DNA of 64,000 nt. Origin: Pleionea litopenaei. GTDB lineage: Bacteria; Pseudomonadota; Gammaproteobacteria; Enterobacterales; Kangiellaceae. How positions within the stretch are numbered: position 1 is the stretch's first letter; every line of letters starts with the position of its first letter. Below, piece by piece: positions 48,108 to 57,285 of this stretch. The notes under the pieces are model-generated. The model saw nothing but the letters and a program-made list of their open reading frames with translations. It ran no database searches and was not told the origin of the DNA. A program made the position numbers and the translations under genes. The stretch spans positions 1,490,501 through 1,554,500 of the forward strand of contig NZ_CP133548.1 of assembly GCF_031198435.1 (NCBI RefSeq), written 5' to 3'.

Positions 48108-50911
48108 AATACCTTTCGCTCCGAATCAAACTCATGCTCTGACTCTATTTCGTACTCATCATGACTTTCTAGCTCGTCGACTCGACAAATCGCATCATAG
48201 GGGCAATATTGACAGGCGTTCATCTGAGTATTTGGCGTGACCGTTGCTACGCCTGACTTTATTTCATCGACCAACTGAATTAATTGTTGCTCAAGATGAT
48301 CTGAAAACTCTCGCCAATCATTCATTCCAGAATTCGTTGAACTAATCGTTTTAACACTGGGAAACACATTACTTTCGTCACTGACACCATAAAATGCGAC
48401 CTTATCAGGATTAACCTGAGCGAAACCTAGAGCCCGAATGTTCTGCTTATCTGACATCATGTAAAGTGGAAGTTGCGGCTCAACGATGCGATCCCTTAAC
48501 CAATAGTTCGCTGAGACTTTGCCTGTTTTATAGTCTAAGACAACATGATAATCCGATTCACTGTCTAAAGCTTCAACCTTATCTAATCGATCAAGACGAC
48601 AAGGAATGACAAGTCCACCAATGCTAATATCGACTCTATACTCAGTTGCCGTCACTTGAAACGGCGCTCGTTTTTTCTCTAATTCCAAAAGCTGACGTAT
48701 CAATGTGAAACTTCGTTCAATCTCTAACTCTCGAAGCAATTGCTTGTTATGTAATTCAGAATGATAAGACGCTTCGAGCGCATGAGTAATTTCATAGTTA
48801 AGTTGTTCTTCACTCATATGAATCAGCTTCGAGTGATTTTTAATCGAGCTCCAGACGCGCTGTAATGCATCGTGTATTAAATTACCTCTGACTCTCGGAT
48901 CAATACCATCATGCACGACTTCTTGTTCGGATAAATTCAATCGAAAGGCTAAATAGCCTTGCATTGGACAAAGCGATTGATAGTGTAAAAATTGGCTGCC
49001 ACCTCTAAGGTTTTTTTCTGTATAAGGAAGCCCTTGCTCGTCATAAAAATGCTCGGTAGTAACAGGACGCAGCTGACTCAACTTAGATTTTAAAGGCTGC
49101 AACATCCGCCACGTTCCAGTGGTCAGTTCAATATTAAAATGATGAATCTGACTAACCACAAGTTGGCTTGGGCTTAACTCTCTCTCACCATCGAGTCGGT
49201 AATAACTTAGGTGTAATTTTTCTGACGCATGCAACAAATAACTAAGGAGTTGCGTCGCGTAATCCAATTCACGTTCAGGACCGGATCCCGGCAGATGATT
49301 ATCGCGAGCGAGCGTCAACGGAATGAAAGGATTCGGTTCAGGTGGCGATGGTAGAACTTCATTGTTCAACCCACAAATCCAGACTTGATCATAAGTCAAA
49401 CCAACAGCTTCAAATAGTCCGATAATTTGTATGGGTTCATTTTGGCTTTTTGGTTGAAAAACCGCCCCTTCATTAACGGCTTCTAAAATCCGATATGCCT
49501 GCTCTAATGTACACTTTGGTTGCATTAGATTAAAACGTTTCATCAGGCTTAGCTGCTGTAAAATCACATCTCTTAATTGATACTCGAAACTCGATAAGCT
49601 TCGACCAGCATTCCATCCCCAGCATTTTAACCACTCGATAAAACATTGAGTCCAACGCTCTGGAGACTGACTTTTAGGAAGCGTTTGAGTAAATTCAAGT
49701 AATTCGGTAAGTGGATTTACCAAAGGCTCAGACTGGTTAACGACTTCAGCTGCTGCAGAAAACTCACATAACTTATTCAGTTTTTCAATCAATTGCGACA
49801 AAGACCAGTAAACTCGTTCATGCGCTGGCAAATCAAATGCAAACTGTCTGATGGCTTCGAGTTGAGCCAATGAAAACTCTGTAAACCAAAAGCCAATGTT
49901 ATCTGATACCAACAGTTCAGCTAACTGTTCACGGCTAACTGAGGTGCTCAAAAGTTTAATCAGGGTCAAAGATACTCTAAAGGCACCAAAGTGATTGAGA
50001 GGTTTGCCCACAGAAATATTAAACATCGAATTTTCAGAACGGGGTTCAAATAGAGAACTCGAATGCAGTTCTTGGCGGAAAATTTGCTCGACTTCGAAAC
50101 GATATTTTTCTAGTCCCGGGACAATTACAGCGACTTTAGAACTCGGAGTTTCCAATAACGTCTTAGCGGCCCACTGAGCAGAATGGAGTAGCTCCTGTCT
50201 AAGGTCTTGCGCTTCATAAAGGCTCGCTTGATGAGTAGCAGAAGCAGCATTACTCTCACCGAGATTAAACTGACAATTCAATTCAGTAACTTGACACAAA
50301 CTCTGTTGAGAAAATGCATTAATCAGCCGCTTTAAACTGGGAGAAACTTGGTGAAATCCAAGCAGATAGATATCTTTAGCATTCGGAAACATATCTCGTG
50401 TTTCGGCATCTTCTAAGGCACCAGCAATCCACTCACTTAACTGAGACTCATCAATCCAATTATTGTTTTGCAGTTGGCTTTGCAGCTTAGATACCCAAGC
50501 ATCAAAAGCATGATGCTCTTGAGTTGATAAATCAGCAGGAGATAAGCTGACTTGAAATTCGTTTAACTGTTGAAACGCATCAAGAACTTTTTTTGCCGTT
50601 GCCGATAGTGAAATTAGATATTCATGCTCCGGTGACACTTTGATTACCTGCTCGATGCACCAAAGTGTTTGCTTCTTATCAAGCACCACAGGAACCACTC
50701 TAATTTTAGAAAGGGTCTCTAACAACCTTTTTAGCCATGCTGCAACCGGTAAAATATCGGGCATCGGCCAAACTGAAGCTCGCTCGCTGGCATACCGGTG
50801 GTAAAGCTCAGTCCAATAGCGAGCTTGACGATTACTCGCAGTAATGAGTGTTGCACCTTGCTCAAAAAGCTTAGTGAAAACCTCTGTTTTAGAGCTATTA
50901 ATCTTTTCCAT
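48104..50911 (-). CDS. AddB-like partner nuclease with Fe-S site
   Basis: 935 residues. The N-terminal half is helicase-like but has no intact Walker A: the equivalent position reads ITASNRQARYW. The C-terminal nuclease has VVLDYKTGK and QLPLYMM, and cysteines in SLCPMQ and C-QY-C-PYDAI-C, the four that hold a 4Fe-4S staple in AddB-type nucleases. The family matches proteobacterial 'probable DNA repair protein' partners of UvrD-like exonucleases. It is the first gene of the pair and overlaps the AddA-like gene by four bases. The C-terminal tail is acidic and low-complexity. Confidence 0.88.
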   Translation of the reverse strand: MEKINSSKTEVFTKLFEQGATLITASNRQARYWTELYHRYASERASVWPMPDILPVAAWLKRLLETLSKIRVVPVVLDKKQTLWCIEQVIKVSPEHEYLISLSATAKKVLDAFQQLNEFQVSLSPADLSTQEHHAFDAWVSKLQSQLQNNNWIDESQLSEWIAGALEDAETRDMFPNAKDIYLLGFHQVSPSLKRLINAFSQQSLCQVTELNCQFNLGESNAASATHQASLYEAQDLRQELLHSAQWAAKTLLETPSSKVAVIVPGLEKYRFEVEQIFRQELHSSSLFEPRSENSMFNISVGKPLNHFGAFRVSLTLIKLLSTSVSREQLAELLVSDNIGFWFTEFSLAQLEAIRQFAFDLPAHERVYWSLSQLIEKLNKLCEFSAAAEVVNQSEPLVNPLTELLEFTQTLPKSQSPERWTQCFIEWLKCWGWNAGRSLSSFEYQLRDVILQQLSLMKRFNLMQPKCTLEQAYRILEAVNEGAVFQPKSQNEPIQIIGLFEAVGLTYDQVWICGLNNEVLPSPPEPNPFIPLTLARDNHLPGSGPERELDYATQLLSYLLHASEKLHLSYYRLDGERELSPSQLVVSQIHHFNIELTTGTWRMLQPLKSKLSQLRPVTTEHFYDEQGLPYTEKNLRGGSQFLHYQSLCPMQGYLAFRLNLSEQEVVHDGIDPRVRGNLIHDALQRVWSSIKNHSKLIHMSEEQLNYEITHALEASYHSELHNKQLLRELEIERSFTLIRQLLELEKKRAPFQVTATEYRVDISIGGLVIPCRLDRLDKVEALDSESDYHVVLDYKTGKVSANYWLRDRIVEPQLPLYMMSDKQNIRALGFAQVNPDKVAFYGVSDESNVFPSVKTISSTNSGMNDWREFSDHLEQQLIQLVDEIKSGVATVTPNTQMNACQYCPYDAICRVDELESHDEYEIESEHEFDSERKVL

Positions 50912-51212
50912 CTACTTTAAAATCAAATAGTTATAATAATTTCATTACGATTCGTTTAAATGAATGTGGTAACCTTTTGTTTTCTATATTGTTCATTAAA
51001 TAATCAATACATCCCTATTCACCTAATATCGCAAGGGTGCTAGTCTTGGTTAAATTTCGAGCAGAGCGGTGAGTTGATACTGATTATCATATCGGTTTTC
51101 AGTTTCGCTGAACAGCGCAGCTTGAAAGTAGGTTGTAGCAGTCAAAAGCAACAAAGGGGCGCAGCACGAAAGTGCTTCACGGATGTCACACAACTAGACC
51201 TCTTATGTAAGA
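50912..51212 (+). other. 301-bp gap with regulatory-like sequences
   Basis: AT-rich gap between the divergent AddB-like and GGDEF genes. It contains a partly palindromic site at 51076-51093 (GATACTGATTATCATATC), close to a Fur box but also readable as a weak FNR box (TTGAT-N4-ATTAT starting at 51074), and a 5-bp GNRA-type hairpin AGCAC-GAAA-GTGCT at 51163-51176 about 36 bases before the GGDEF start. No open frame with coding character was seen. Confidence 0.4.
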
Positions 51213-52733
51213 ATGCATGATCGTCATAAAATAAAACAGCTCGTGCAGCAGTTAGAACCTGAAATGATCGACCAAGCTCGCTCAGGGTCTCGCGTGCACC
51301 TATCTAAACTTTTTCAGTCGCTAGCTGAAGCCTATATTGCGCGCGCTGAACCCGCAAAAAGCCTGCATAGTCCTTTAGAATTAAATAGAGATCCTTTAAC
51401 TCAACTCCCCAACAGAGAATTGTTTGCTTACCATGTCGAGCAGGCAATACTAAGAGCGCAAAGACATCAAACTGCTTTCGCACTTGTATTCATTGATATC
51501 GACCACTTTAAAGGGATCAATGACAATCATGGTCACGAGGTAGGCGATGCCGTTCTCAGCACACTTGCTAACCGAATTAAAAGTGCTATTCGATCGGTCG
51601 ATATTTTGGCTCGACTCTCAGGCGATGAATTTTGCTTATTAGTTGAAGAACTCGATGGACAAAAATCCATCGAAAAAGTGATCAAAGCGATCCGCTGTGC
51701 ATTAGATCCAAACATCAAAATCAACGAATTATCATTACAAGTCACGATCAGTATTGGTGTAAGCGTTTATCCACTAAACGGTACCAACTTTAAGCAACTA
51801 CTAAAGTTTGCAGACTTAGCGATGTACGATGCAAAACAAAAGGGACGAAATCAAGCCAGTGTGTACAGTGAAGACATCAATAGTAAAATAAACCTACTAC
51901 GCCAAAACCAGCAGAGATTGAACTTAGCGCTACAATTACACACATTGCAGACCAGTTTTGATGTCGAAACGGAGTTAGTCAGTGACCGAATTTGCGGTAT
52001 TCGACAAACCGTATTTCTCAATGATAAAGCGACTCTTAACTTTGACAAAATATTAGACATTGCAAAGCGAAGTAATTCTCTCGCGGCTTTGAATCAAGAA
52101 ATGTTCTACCTAGCGGCAGACTATGCTCAGCAATGGCTCGCAAAGCTTGTCGAGCCACCAAGAATTATAATTCCTATTTTAAAACCTTTGTTATTAACAC
52201 AGCATGGCATTGATTTTATTCGTGATGAAATTAACAAGCGTTCACTAAGTGGCAATCTGTTTGAGTTTGAGGTTTCAGAAAAGGACTTGCTAACTAGCCC
52301 AGATGCTTCAAAATACCTAACTCGGTTACATATGCTTGGTTGTAAGATTAGCTTAATAAATTTTGGAATCGGACCTTCAGCACTAACGTGGCTCAGCTCA
52401 GGAAACATACACAAAATTAAAGTCGATAAAACACTGACTGCCAATATCGAAAATAATCAACAAGCGCGTATTCTCATGCAAGCCATTATAGATATTGCTC
52501 ATCAGTTCTCAATAAGAGTCGTTGCAATAGATATTGAAACGGACCAACAAGCGCAATTACTTTATAGCTTAAAGTGTGATGGCGTGCGAGGAAAATACAG
52601 CGGTAGTCAATTAACGGCAGAACACGTAAGCTCGTTATTAAAAACTCGACAAAATAGCGAGACTAAACTGAGTGAAGGAAACTCCTCTTCACTCATCGAA
52701 GCCTTTATGAGCAACCGAAATCATACAGGGTAG
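51213..52733 (+). CDS. Diguanylate cyclase with degenerate EAL domain
   Basis: 506 residues. A short N-terminal helical part (1-58) has no recognisable sensor domain. The GGDEF domain (about 59-220) has DPLTQLPNR, the active-site loop as SGDEF (136-140), and the inhibitory I-site RSVD (127-130) at the normal distance, so it is probably an active cyclase. The C-terminal region (about 230-495) follows the EAL layout but lacks EAL itself, has INFGIGPSA where DDFGTGYSS is expected, KVDK for KIDR, and AIDIET for AEGVET, so phosphodiesterase activity is lost. The dead EAL domain may bind c-di-GMP or a partner. Only a weak ribosome binding site is visible. Confidence 0.9.
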   Translation: MHDRHKIKQLVQQLEPEMIDQARSGSRVHLSKLFQSLAEAYIARAEPAKSLHSPLELNRDPLTQLPNRELFAYHVEQAILRAQRHQTAFALVFIDIDHFKGINDNHGHEVGDAVLSTLANRIKSAIRSVDILARLSGDEFCLLVEELDGQKSIEKVIKAIRCALDPNIKINELSLQVTISIGVSVYPLNGTNFKQLLKFADLAMYDAKQKGRNQASVYSEDINSKINLLRQNQQRLNLALQLHTLQTSFDVETELVSDRICGIRQTVFLNDKATLNFDKILDIAKRSNSLAALNQEMFYLAADYAQQWLAKLVEPPRIIIPILKPLLLTQHGIDFIRDEINKRSLSGNLFEFEVSEKDLLTSPDASKYLTRLHMLGCKISLINFGIGPSALTWLSSGNIHKIKVDKTLTANIENNQQARILMQAIIDIAHQFSIRVVAIDIETDQQAQLLYSLKCDGVRGKYSGSQLTAEHVSSLLKTRQNSETKLSEGNSSSLIEAFMSNRNHTG

Positions 52734-52743
52734 CTATTTATCC

Positions 52744-53373
52744 TTATCCATCTTTATGTTTGTAACCCCACCGAGGCATGACCGATTGTTCAATCTCTAA
52801 ATGATCTAACACTCGCCCGACCATAAAGTTAAACAAATCATCGATATTTTGTGGCTTATGATAAAAACCCGGTGCTAAAGGCATGATGGTTGCCCCAGTC
52901 TGAGAAAGCTTTAACATGTTTTCAAGATGTATCGCTGACAAAGGCGTTTCTCTTACCATTAAAATAAGTTGACCTCGCTCTTTCAAAACAACATCTGCGG
53001 CTCGTTCTAATAAGTTATCACTCGCTCCAGTAGCGATTGCCGATAAAGTGCCAGTACTGCAAGGACAAATAATCATTTGTTTGGGTGCCGCCGAACCCGA
53101 TGCGACAGGTGACATCCAGTTCATTTTCGAACACAAGATAATTTCACCTTCTCCAGAAATCTTACGTTCAAAAAACTCGCTCGCTTTCGCTGAATTTTCG
53201 GGAACCGCCCAATCGATTTCCGTAGCAAAAACGACTCGCGCAGCATCGGACAAAATAACATAAATACGACGGTATTGATGTTTTAAAGCGTGAAGTAATG
53301 CGACGGCATAACCTGCGCCAGAAGCACCGGTAATTCCAACGGTGATGTGTTCTCGCATTGTTTGCGTGTTCAT
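52744..53373 (-). CDS. ubiX: Flavin prenyltransferase UbiX
   Basis: 209 residues. The FMN-binding start ITVGITGASGAGYAV, SDAARVVFATE, the central PCSTGTLSAIATGASDNLLERAADVVLKER and RETPLSAIHLENMLKLSQTGATIMPLAPGFY are all UbiX hallmarks (given in segments). It makes prenylated FMN for the UbiD decarboxylase in ubiquinone synthesis. AGAGG six bases upstream supports the start. It follows mpl by about 60 bases, the mpl-ubiX arrangement of Pseudomonas. Confidence 0.96.
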   Translation of the reverse strand: MNTQTMREHITVGITGASGAGYAVALLHALKHQYRRIYVILSDAARVVFATEIDWAVPENSAKASEFFERKISGEGEIILCSKMNWMSPVASGSAAPKQMIICPCSTGTLSAIATGASDNLLERAADVVLKERGQLILMVRETPLSAIHLENMLKLSQTGATIMPLAPGFYHKPQNIDDLFNFMVGRVLDHLEIEQSVMPRWGYKHKDG

Positions 53374-53432
53374 TTTAAACCTCTACCCATTGGTTCTAAT
53401 CATAACTTGCTAGCGCTAATTTCATTCTTAAG

Positions 53433-54786
53433 CTAGCTATTTAACGATTGCATTCGCTCCAGCAGTTTCGTGTAGATACCGCCAAACGCACCGTTACTCA
53501 TCAGCAAAACTTTGGTGTTTGGTTGTAGATTTTCCAAAATAGCTTCTATTACACGGTCTATGCTATCTAATATTTCAACAGAGTTGCTATCATTATCGAG
53601 CCAATCTATGTGTTGCGGATCGTGAATTATTTTTACATCGGCAAGTCGCATCGCAGGCACAACTTTCTCTCGGTGATGCCCCATTTTCATCGTGTTGGAA
53701 CGAGCATCGACCACAGCGATGATGGGTGCATCAGCAACACTTTTGCGTAAACCCTGTATGGTTAATTCAATCGCGGTAGGATGATGAGCAAAGTCATCGT
53801 AAACCTGCATTTCGCCGACCTGCCCTTTTAACTCCATCCGCCGCTTTACATTCTTAAATTCCGAAATACCGGAAATGGCATCGTCTATTGTCACTCCAGC
53901 ATGATGAGCTGCGGCAATGGCGGCTAATGCATTCTGGACATTATGCAGGCCAATGAGAGACCAATTGACTTGTCCAACGGTTTTTCCCTTTATGGATCAC
54001 AGTGAAAATCGAGCCATCTTCTTTATCGAGATTATAGGCCCAATCGCCACTCTCTCCAAAACTTTGCCGCGGAGTCCAACACCCTTTTCGCAAAACTCTA
54101 TCAAGGGAAAGGTGTTGGTTAGGCGAAATAATCAGACCGTTGGCAGGAATCGTTCTTACCAGATGATGAAATTGAGTTTCTATGGCTTCGAGATCTGCAA
54201 AAATATCTGCATGGTCAAACTCTAAGTTATTTAAAACAACCGTGCGTCCCCGATAATGTACAAACTTAGAGCGTTTATCGAAAAATGCGGTATCGTACTC
54301 ATCGGCTTCAACAACAAAGAAAATAGAATCAGTTAATCGCGCTGAGACACCAAAATTTTCTGGCACTCCACCAATTAAAAATCCTGGGTTTAATCCTGCA
54401 TATTCTAAAATCCATGCCACCATCGACGCCGTCGTTGTTTTTCCATGGGTACCGGCAACCGCAATCACCCACTTGTCATGTAAAATATTCTCCGCCAACC
54501 ATTGAGGACCAGAACGATAGTTCAAACCTCGTTCTAGCATATATTCAACTTCAGGATTGCCTCGAGACATTGCGTTGCCAACAACCACACAATCCGGAGG
54601 TGGTTGCAAATTGTCGGCTGAGAATCCTTCCACGAGCTCAATTCCTGCCTGCTCCAATTGTGTACTCATCGGTGGGTAACAATTTTTATCGGATCCGCTG
54701 ACTTGAAAACCTTTTTGCTTGGCGAGCTGCGCGATACCTCCCATGAAAGTTCCGCAAATAGCCGATATATGAACTCGTGATGACAA
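53433..54786 (-). pseudogene. mpl: UDP-MurNAc:tripeptide ligase Mpl, interrupted by a one-base frameshift
   Basis: Mpl recycles murein tripeptide by joining it to UDP-MurNAc. The N-terminal part (ISAICGTFMGGIAQLA, AVAGTHGKTTTASM, VEADEYDTAF) and the C-terminal part (VKRRMELKG, VYDDFAHHPTAIELT, ARSNTMKMG, LMSNGAFGG) lie in different frames. They join perfectly if one A is removed from the A5 tract at 53981-53985, giving ...KGKTVGQVNWSLIGLHNVQNA...; the corrected product is 450 residues (E. coli 457). The start is TTG at 54786, with AGGAG seven bases upstream; a GTG 16 codons earlier lies in a repeat. Either the gene is broken or the base is a sequencing error. Confidence 0.9.
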
Positions 54787-54801
54787 GAACCTACTCCTAC
54801 A

Positions 54802-54849
54802 CACTCTGGACTCAACACACTCTGGACTCAACACAATCTGGACTCAACA
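54802..54849 (+). repeat. 16-bp tandem repeat, three copies, upstream of mpl
   Basis: Three units of CACTCTGGACTCAACA; the third differs by one base. The array begins four bases from the mpl ribosome binding site (54794-54798), so it lies in the mpl leader or promoter and about 190 bases upstream of pfk. Confidence 0.9.
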
Positions 54850-55041
54850 TCCTTCTCAGAATTTTATTCGTCGCCACCCCTTGGCTGCAAAACACTAAAC
54901 TAAGAGCAAGAGCGTCATTGATACCCCAATTTCTACCATTGACCGTCTATTATTTCAGAGGCCAGTATTTAAACACTGCCTTACAATGCACTATAATACC
55001 TGCCACTGAGCCCAATCGCGAATTTTTAAATGGAGACCACT

Positions 55042-56313
55042 ATGGCGCGCGCCAAAAAATACAATGCTTTTTATGCCCAGTCGGGCGGAGTCACCGCTGT
55101 TATTAATGCATCGGCCTGCGGTGTAATAGAAGCCGCAAGAGAGAATAAGGACAAGATTGGTAAAGTTTATGCTGGTCGAAATGGAATTATTGGCGCTCTA
55201 ACTGAAGATCTCATTGATACTTCGAAAGAATCAAAAAAAGATATTGCCGCTTTAAAGTACACACCTTCAGGTGCATTCGGCTCTTGTCGTTACAAGCTAA
55301 AAAGCCTCGAACAAAACCGCGCTGAATATGAGCGCCTAATCGAAGTGTTCAAAGCTCATGACATCCGTTACTTTTTTTACAATGGCGGCGGCGATTCAGC
55401 CGATACCTGCTTAAAGGTCTCGCAACTTTCTGAGCAAATGGGTTACCCAATTCAGGCTATTCATATTCCTAAAACCGTCGACAATGATTTACCTTTTACC
55501 GATAACTGTCCAGGTTTCGGTTCGGTTGCTAAGTACATTGCCGTATCCATTCGAGAAGCAGGCTTCGACGTTGCATCCATGGCCAAAACATCAACCAAAG
55601 TATTCGTGATGGAAGTAATGGGTCGACATGCCGGATGGATCGCAGCTGCGGGCGGGCTTGCAGCCGAACAAGAAGGTGATTCTCCACACATTATCTTGTT
55701 CCCAGAAATTCCGTTCAATAAAGATAAATTTTTAAAACGTGTCGATCGCTGCGTTAAAAAGTTTGGTTACTGCGCTATCGTTGTATCAGAAGGTGCGCAA
55801 GACAAAGATGGATGCTTCTTAGCCGATGCAGGTACTACCGATGCATTTGGCCATAAGCAGCTGGGAGGTGTTGCACCAGTCGTTGCGCAACTGATCAAAG
55901 ACGAACTGGGGTATAAGTACCATTGGGCAGTCGCCGACTATTTGCAAAGAGCGGCGCGACACATTGCTTCTGCCACCGATGTCGATCAAGCCTATGCTGT
56001 CGGTCGAGCAGCGGTAGAGTTTGCCTTGAAAGGTGATAATTCTGTGATGGTAACCATTGATCGTAAAAAGGCCAAGCGCTACAGCTGGAAAATTGGAAAA
56101 GCGCCTCTCGACAAAGTTGCCAACGTTGAAAAGATGATGCCAAGAAACTTTATTACTCGTGATGGATTTCATATCACTGAAGCCTGTAGAGACTATTTAT
56201 CTCCCCTTATTCAAGGCGAATCATACCCTGAGTATAAAAATGGACTTCCTCAGTATGTGACGTTAAAAAACACCCCCGTCGAGAAAAAGCTAAAAAAACG
56301 ATTTAAAGTTTAA
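55042..56313 (+). CDS. pfp: 6-phosphofructokinase, pyrophosphate-dependent type
   Basis: 423 residues. The phosphofructokinase fold is clear: AQSGGVTAVINAS, FYNGGGDSADT, IPKTVDND, EVMGRHAGWIAAAGGLA and SEGAQDKDG. The lysine in PKTVDND, where ATP enzymes have glycine (PGTIDND), is the known marker of pyrophosphate users. It would phosphorylate fructose-6-phosphate with PPi, reversibly. I start at MARAKKY: GGAG is six bases upstream, whereas an in-frame ATG four codons earlier overlaps that site. It ends at a strong terminator shared with fnr and is divergent from mpl. Confidence 0.92.
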   Translation: MARAKKYNAFYAQSGGVTAVINASACGVIEAARENKDKIGKVYAGRNGIIGALTEDLIDTSKESKKDIAALKYTPSGAFGSCRYKLKSLEQNRAEYERLIEVFKAHDIRYFFYNGGGDSADTCLKVSQLSEQMGYPIQAIHIPKTVDNDLPFTDNCPGFGSVAKYIAVSIREAGFDVASMAKTSTKVFVMEVMGRHAGWIAAAGGLAAEQEGDSPHIILFPEIPFNKDKFLKRVDRCVKKFGYCAIVVSEGAQDKDGCFLADAGTTDAFGHKQLGGVAPVVAQLIKDELGYKYHWAVADYLQRAARHIASATDVDQAYAVGRAAVEFALKGDNSVMVTIDRKKAKRYSWKIGKAPLDKVANVEKMMPRNFITRDGFHITEACRDYLSPLIQGESYPEYKNGLPQYVTLKNTPVEKKLKKRFKV

Positions 56314-56326
56314 GCATTCTGCCTAA

Positions 56327-56357
56327 AAAAAAGCCCAGATTAAACCTGGGCTTTTTT
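56327..56357. terminator. Bidirectional rho-independent terminator between pfp and fnr
   Basis: AAAAAAGCCCAG and CTGGGCTTTTTT form a 12-bp stem around a 7-base loop between the two convergent genes. Confidence 0.94.
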
Positions 56358-56378
56358 ATTGTCTATATCGAACAGTTC

Positions 56379-57116
56379 TTACGTCAACGGCGATAAGTGG
56401 CATCGAGTCCCTGCCATAGCGCTTAACTCCTCAACATTTAAAATAGATATTTCTTTATCTTGAACAGCAATCAATTCATTGCTCTGAAAGCGAGTTAGCA
56501 GTCGGCTAACGGTTTCAACGGCTAGGCCCAAATAATTACCGATATCAGAGCGAGTCATGGTCAGTCGAAACGCCGATGATGAAAGACCTCGTCGCCCAAA
56601 TCGTTGTGACAAATTGATCATAAACGCCGCTAACCTTTCATCGGCGGCTTTCTTATTTAACAACATCATCAACTCTTGATCTTCTCGGATCTCTTGACTC
56701 ATCACTTTAAACAATTGCGATTGCAATGCTGGCATCTGACGCGCTAACGTTTCTAACTTTTCAAAAGGAATCGCACAGATACTGGCGGTTTCAAGCGCTT
56801 TGGCGAAGCTTGGATGCTGGCCGTCATTGATCGCATCAAGCCCAACAATTTCACCAGGTAAATGGAACCCGGTTATTTGTTCTATGCCATCTTCTGAAAT
56901 GGTGTAAGACTTTAAGCTGCCTGAACGAATTGCATAGACCGCTTCGAAAGCATCGTTGGCTGAAAATAGCTGCTCACCTTTTCGTAATGGTCGACTGCGC
57001 TCAACAATCGAGTCTAAATGCTCCACTTCGGCCTCAGCTAACATCACAGGCAAACATAGTCGACTAATACTACAAGACTGGCAGCGTACTTCATACTTAG
57101 GCGGTTGGCGGGTCAT
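56379..57116 (-). CDS. fnr: FNR/ANR-type oxygen-sensing transcription regulator
   Basis: 245 residues (E. coli FNR 250). N-terminal cysteines C12-x2-C15-x5-C21 match the spacing of E. coli C20, C23 and C29, and Cys113 (SICAIP) is the fourth ligand of the [4Fe-4S] oxygen sensor. A cyclic-nucleotide-binding-like barrel (about 30-140), the dimerisation helix, and an HTH with VETVSRLL carrying the Glu-x-x-Ser-Arg that reads TTGAT half-sites. Without oxygen the cluster is intact and the dimer activates anaerobic genes. The hemN gene next to it carries a matching FNR box. Confidence 0.95.
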   Translation of the reverse strand: MTRQPPKYEVRCQSCSISRLCLPVMLAEAEVEHLDSIVERSRPLRKGEQLFSANDAFEAVYAIRSGSLKSYTISEDGIEQITGFHLPGEIVGLDAINDGQHPSFAKALETASICAIPFEKLETLARQMPALQSQLFKVMSQEIREDQELMMLLNKKAADERLAAFMINLSQRFGRRGLSSSAFRLTMTRSDIGNYLGLAVETVSRLLTRFQSNELIAVQDKEISILNVEELSAMAGTRCHLSPLT

Positions 57117-57285
57117 TAAACTAGATATATTGAGTTATTCATGCTCAAATTATAATTCAATCAGCCCCCCAGCGCACCCCTTATCTAAATAGACCTAAAG
57201 GCCAATCGATGATGCCCGTATACCTAGGCTCGCAAGCTGAATACCCTCAATGTTAGTGGCTTTAACAAGGATAAAACTCTCATTG

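Noticed and set aside
51121-51200. Possible c-di-GMP (GEMM) riboswitch before the GGDEF gene
   Set aside because: There is a GNRA hairpin and a GGGGCGCA stretch, but the conserved GEMM-I core (GGACGCAAAGCC and the paired P1b/P3 arms) is not present.
53975-53995. Programmed ribosomal frameshift in mpl
   Set aside because: The A5 tract is not preceded by the base needed for a canonical slippery heptamer in frame, and a +1 rather than -1 shift would be required; no mpl programmed shift is known.
54802-54849. CRISPR-like array
   Set aside because: Units are directly adjacent without spacers and only 16 bp; same for the arrays at 34423 and 35442.
57130-57148. FNR self-regulation site before fnr
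   Set aside because: The inverted repeat TTGAG-N9-CTCAA has the wrong spacing and half-site for FNR.
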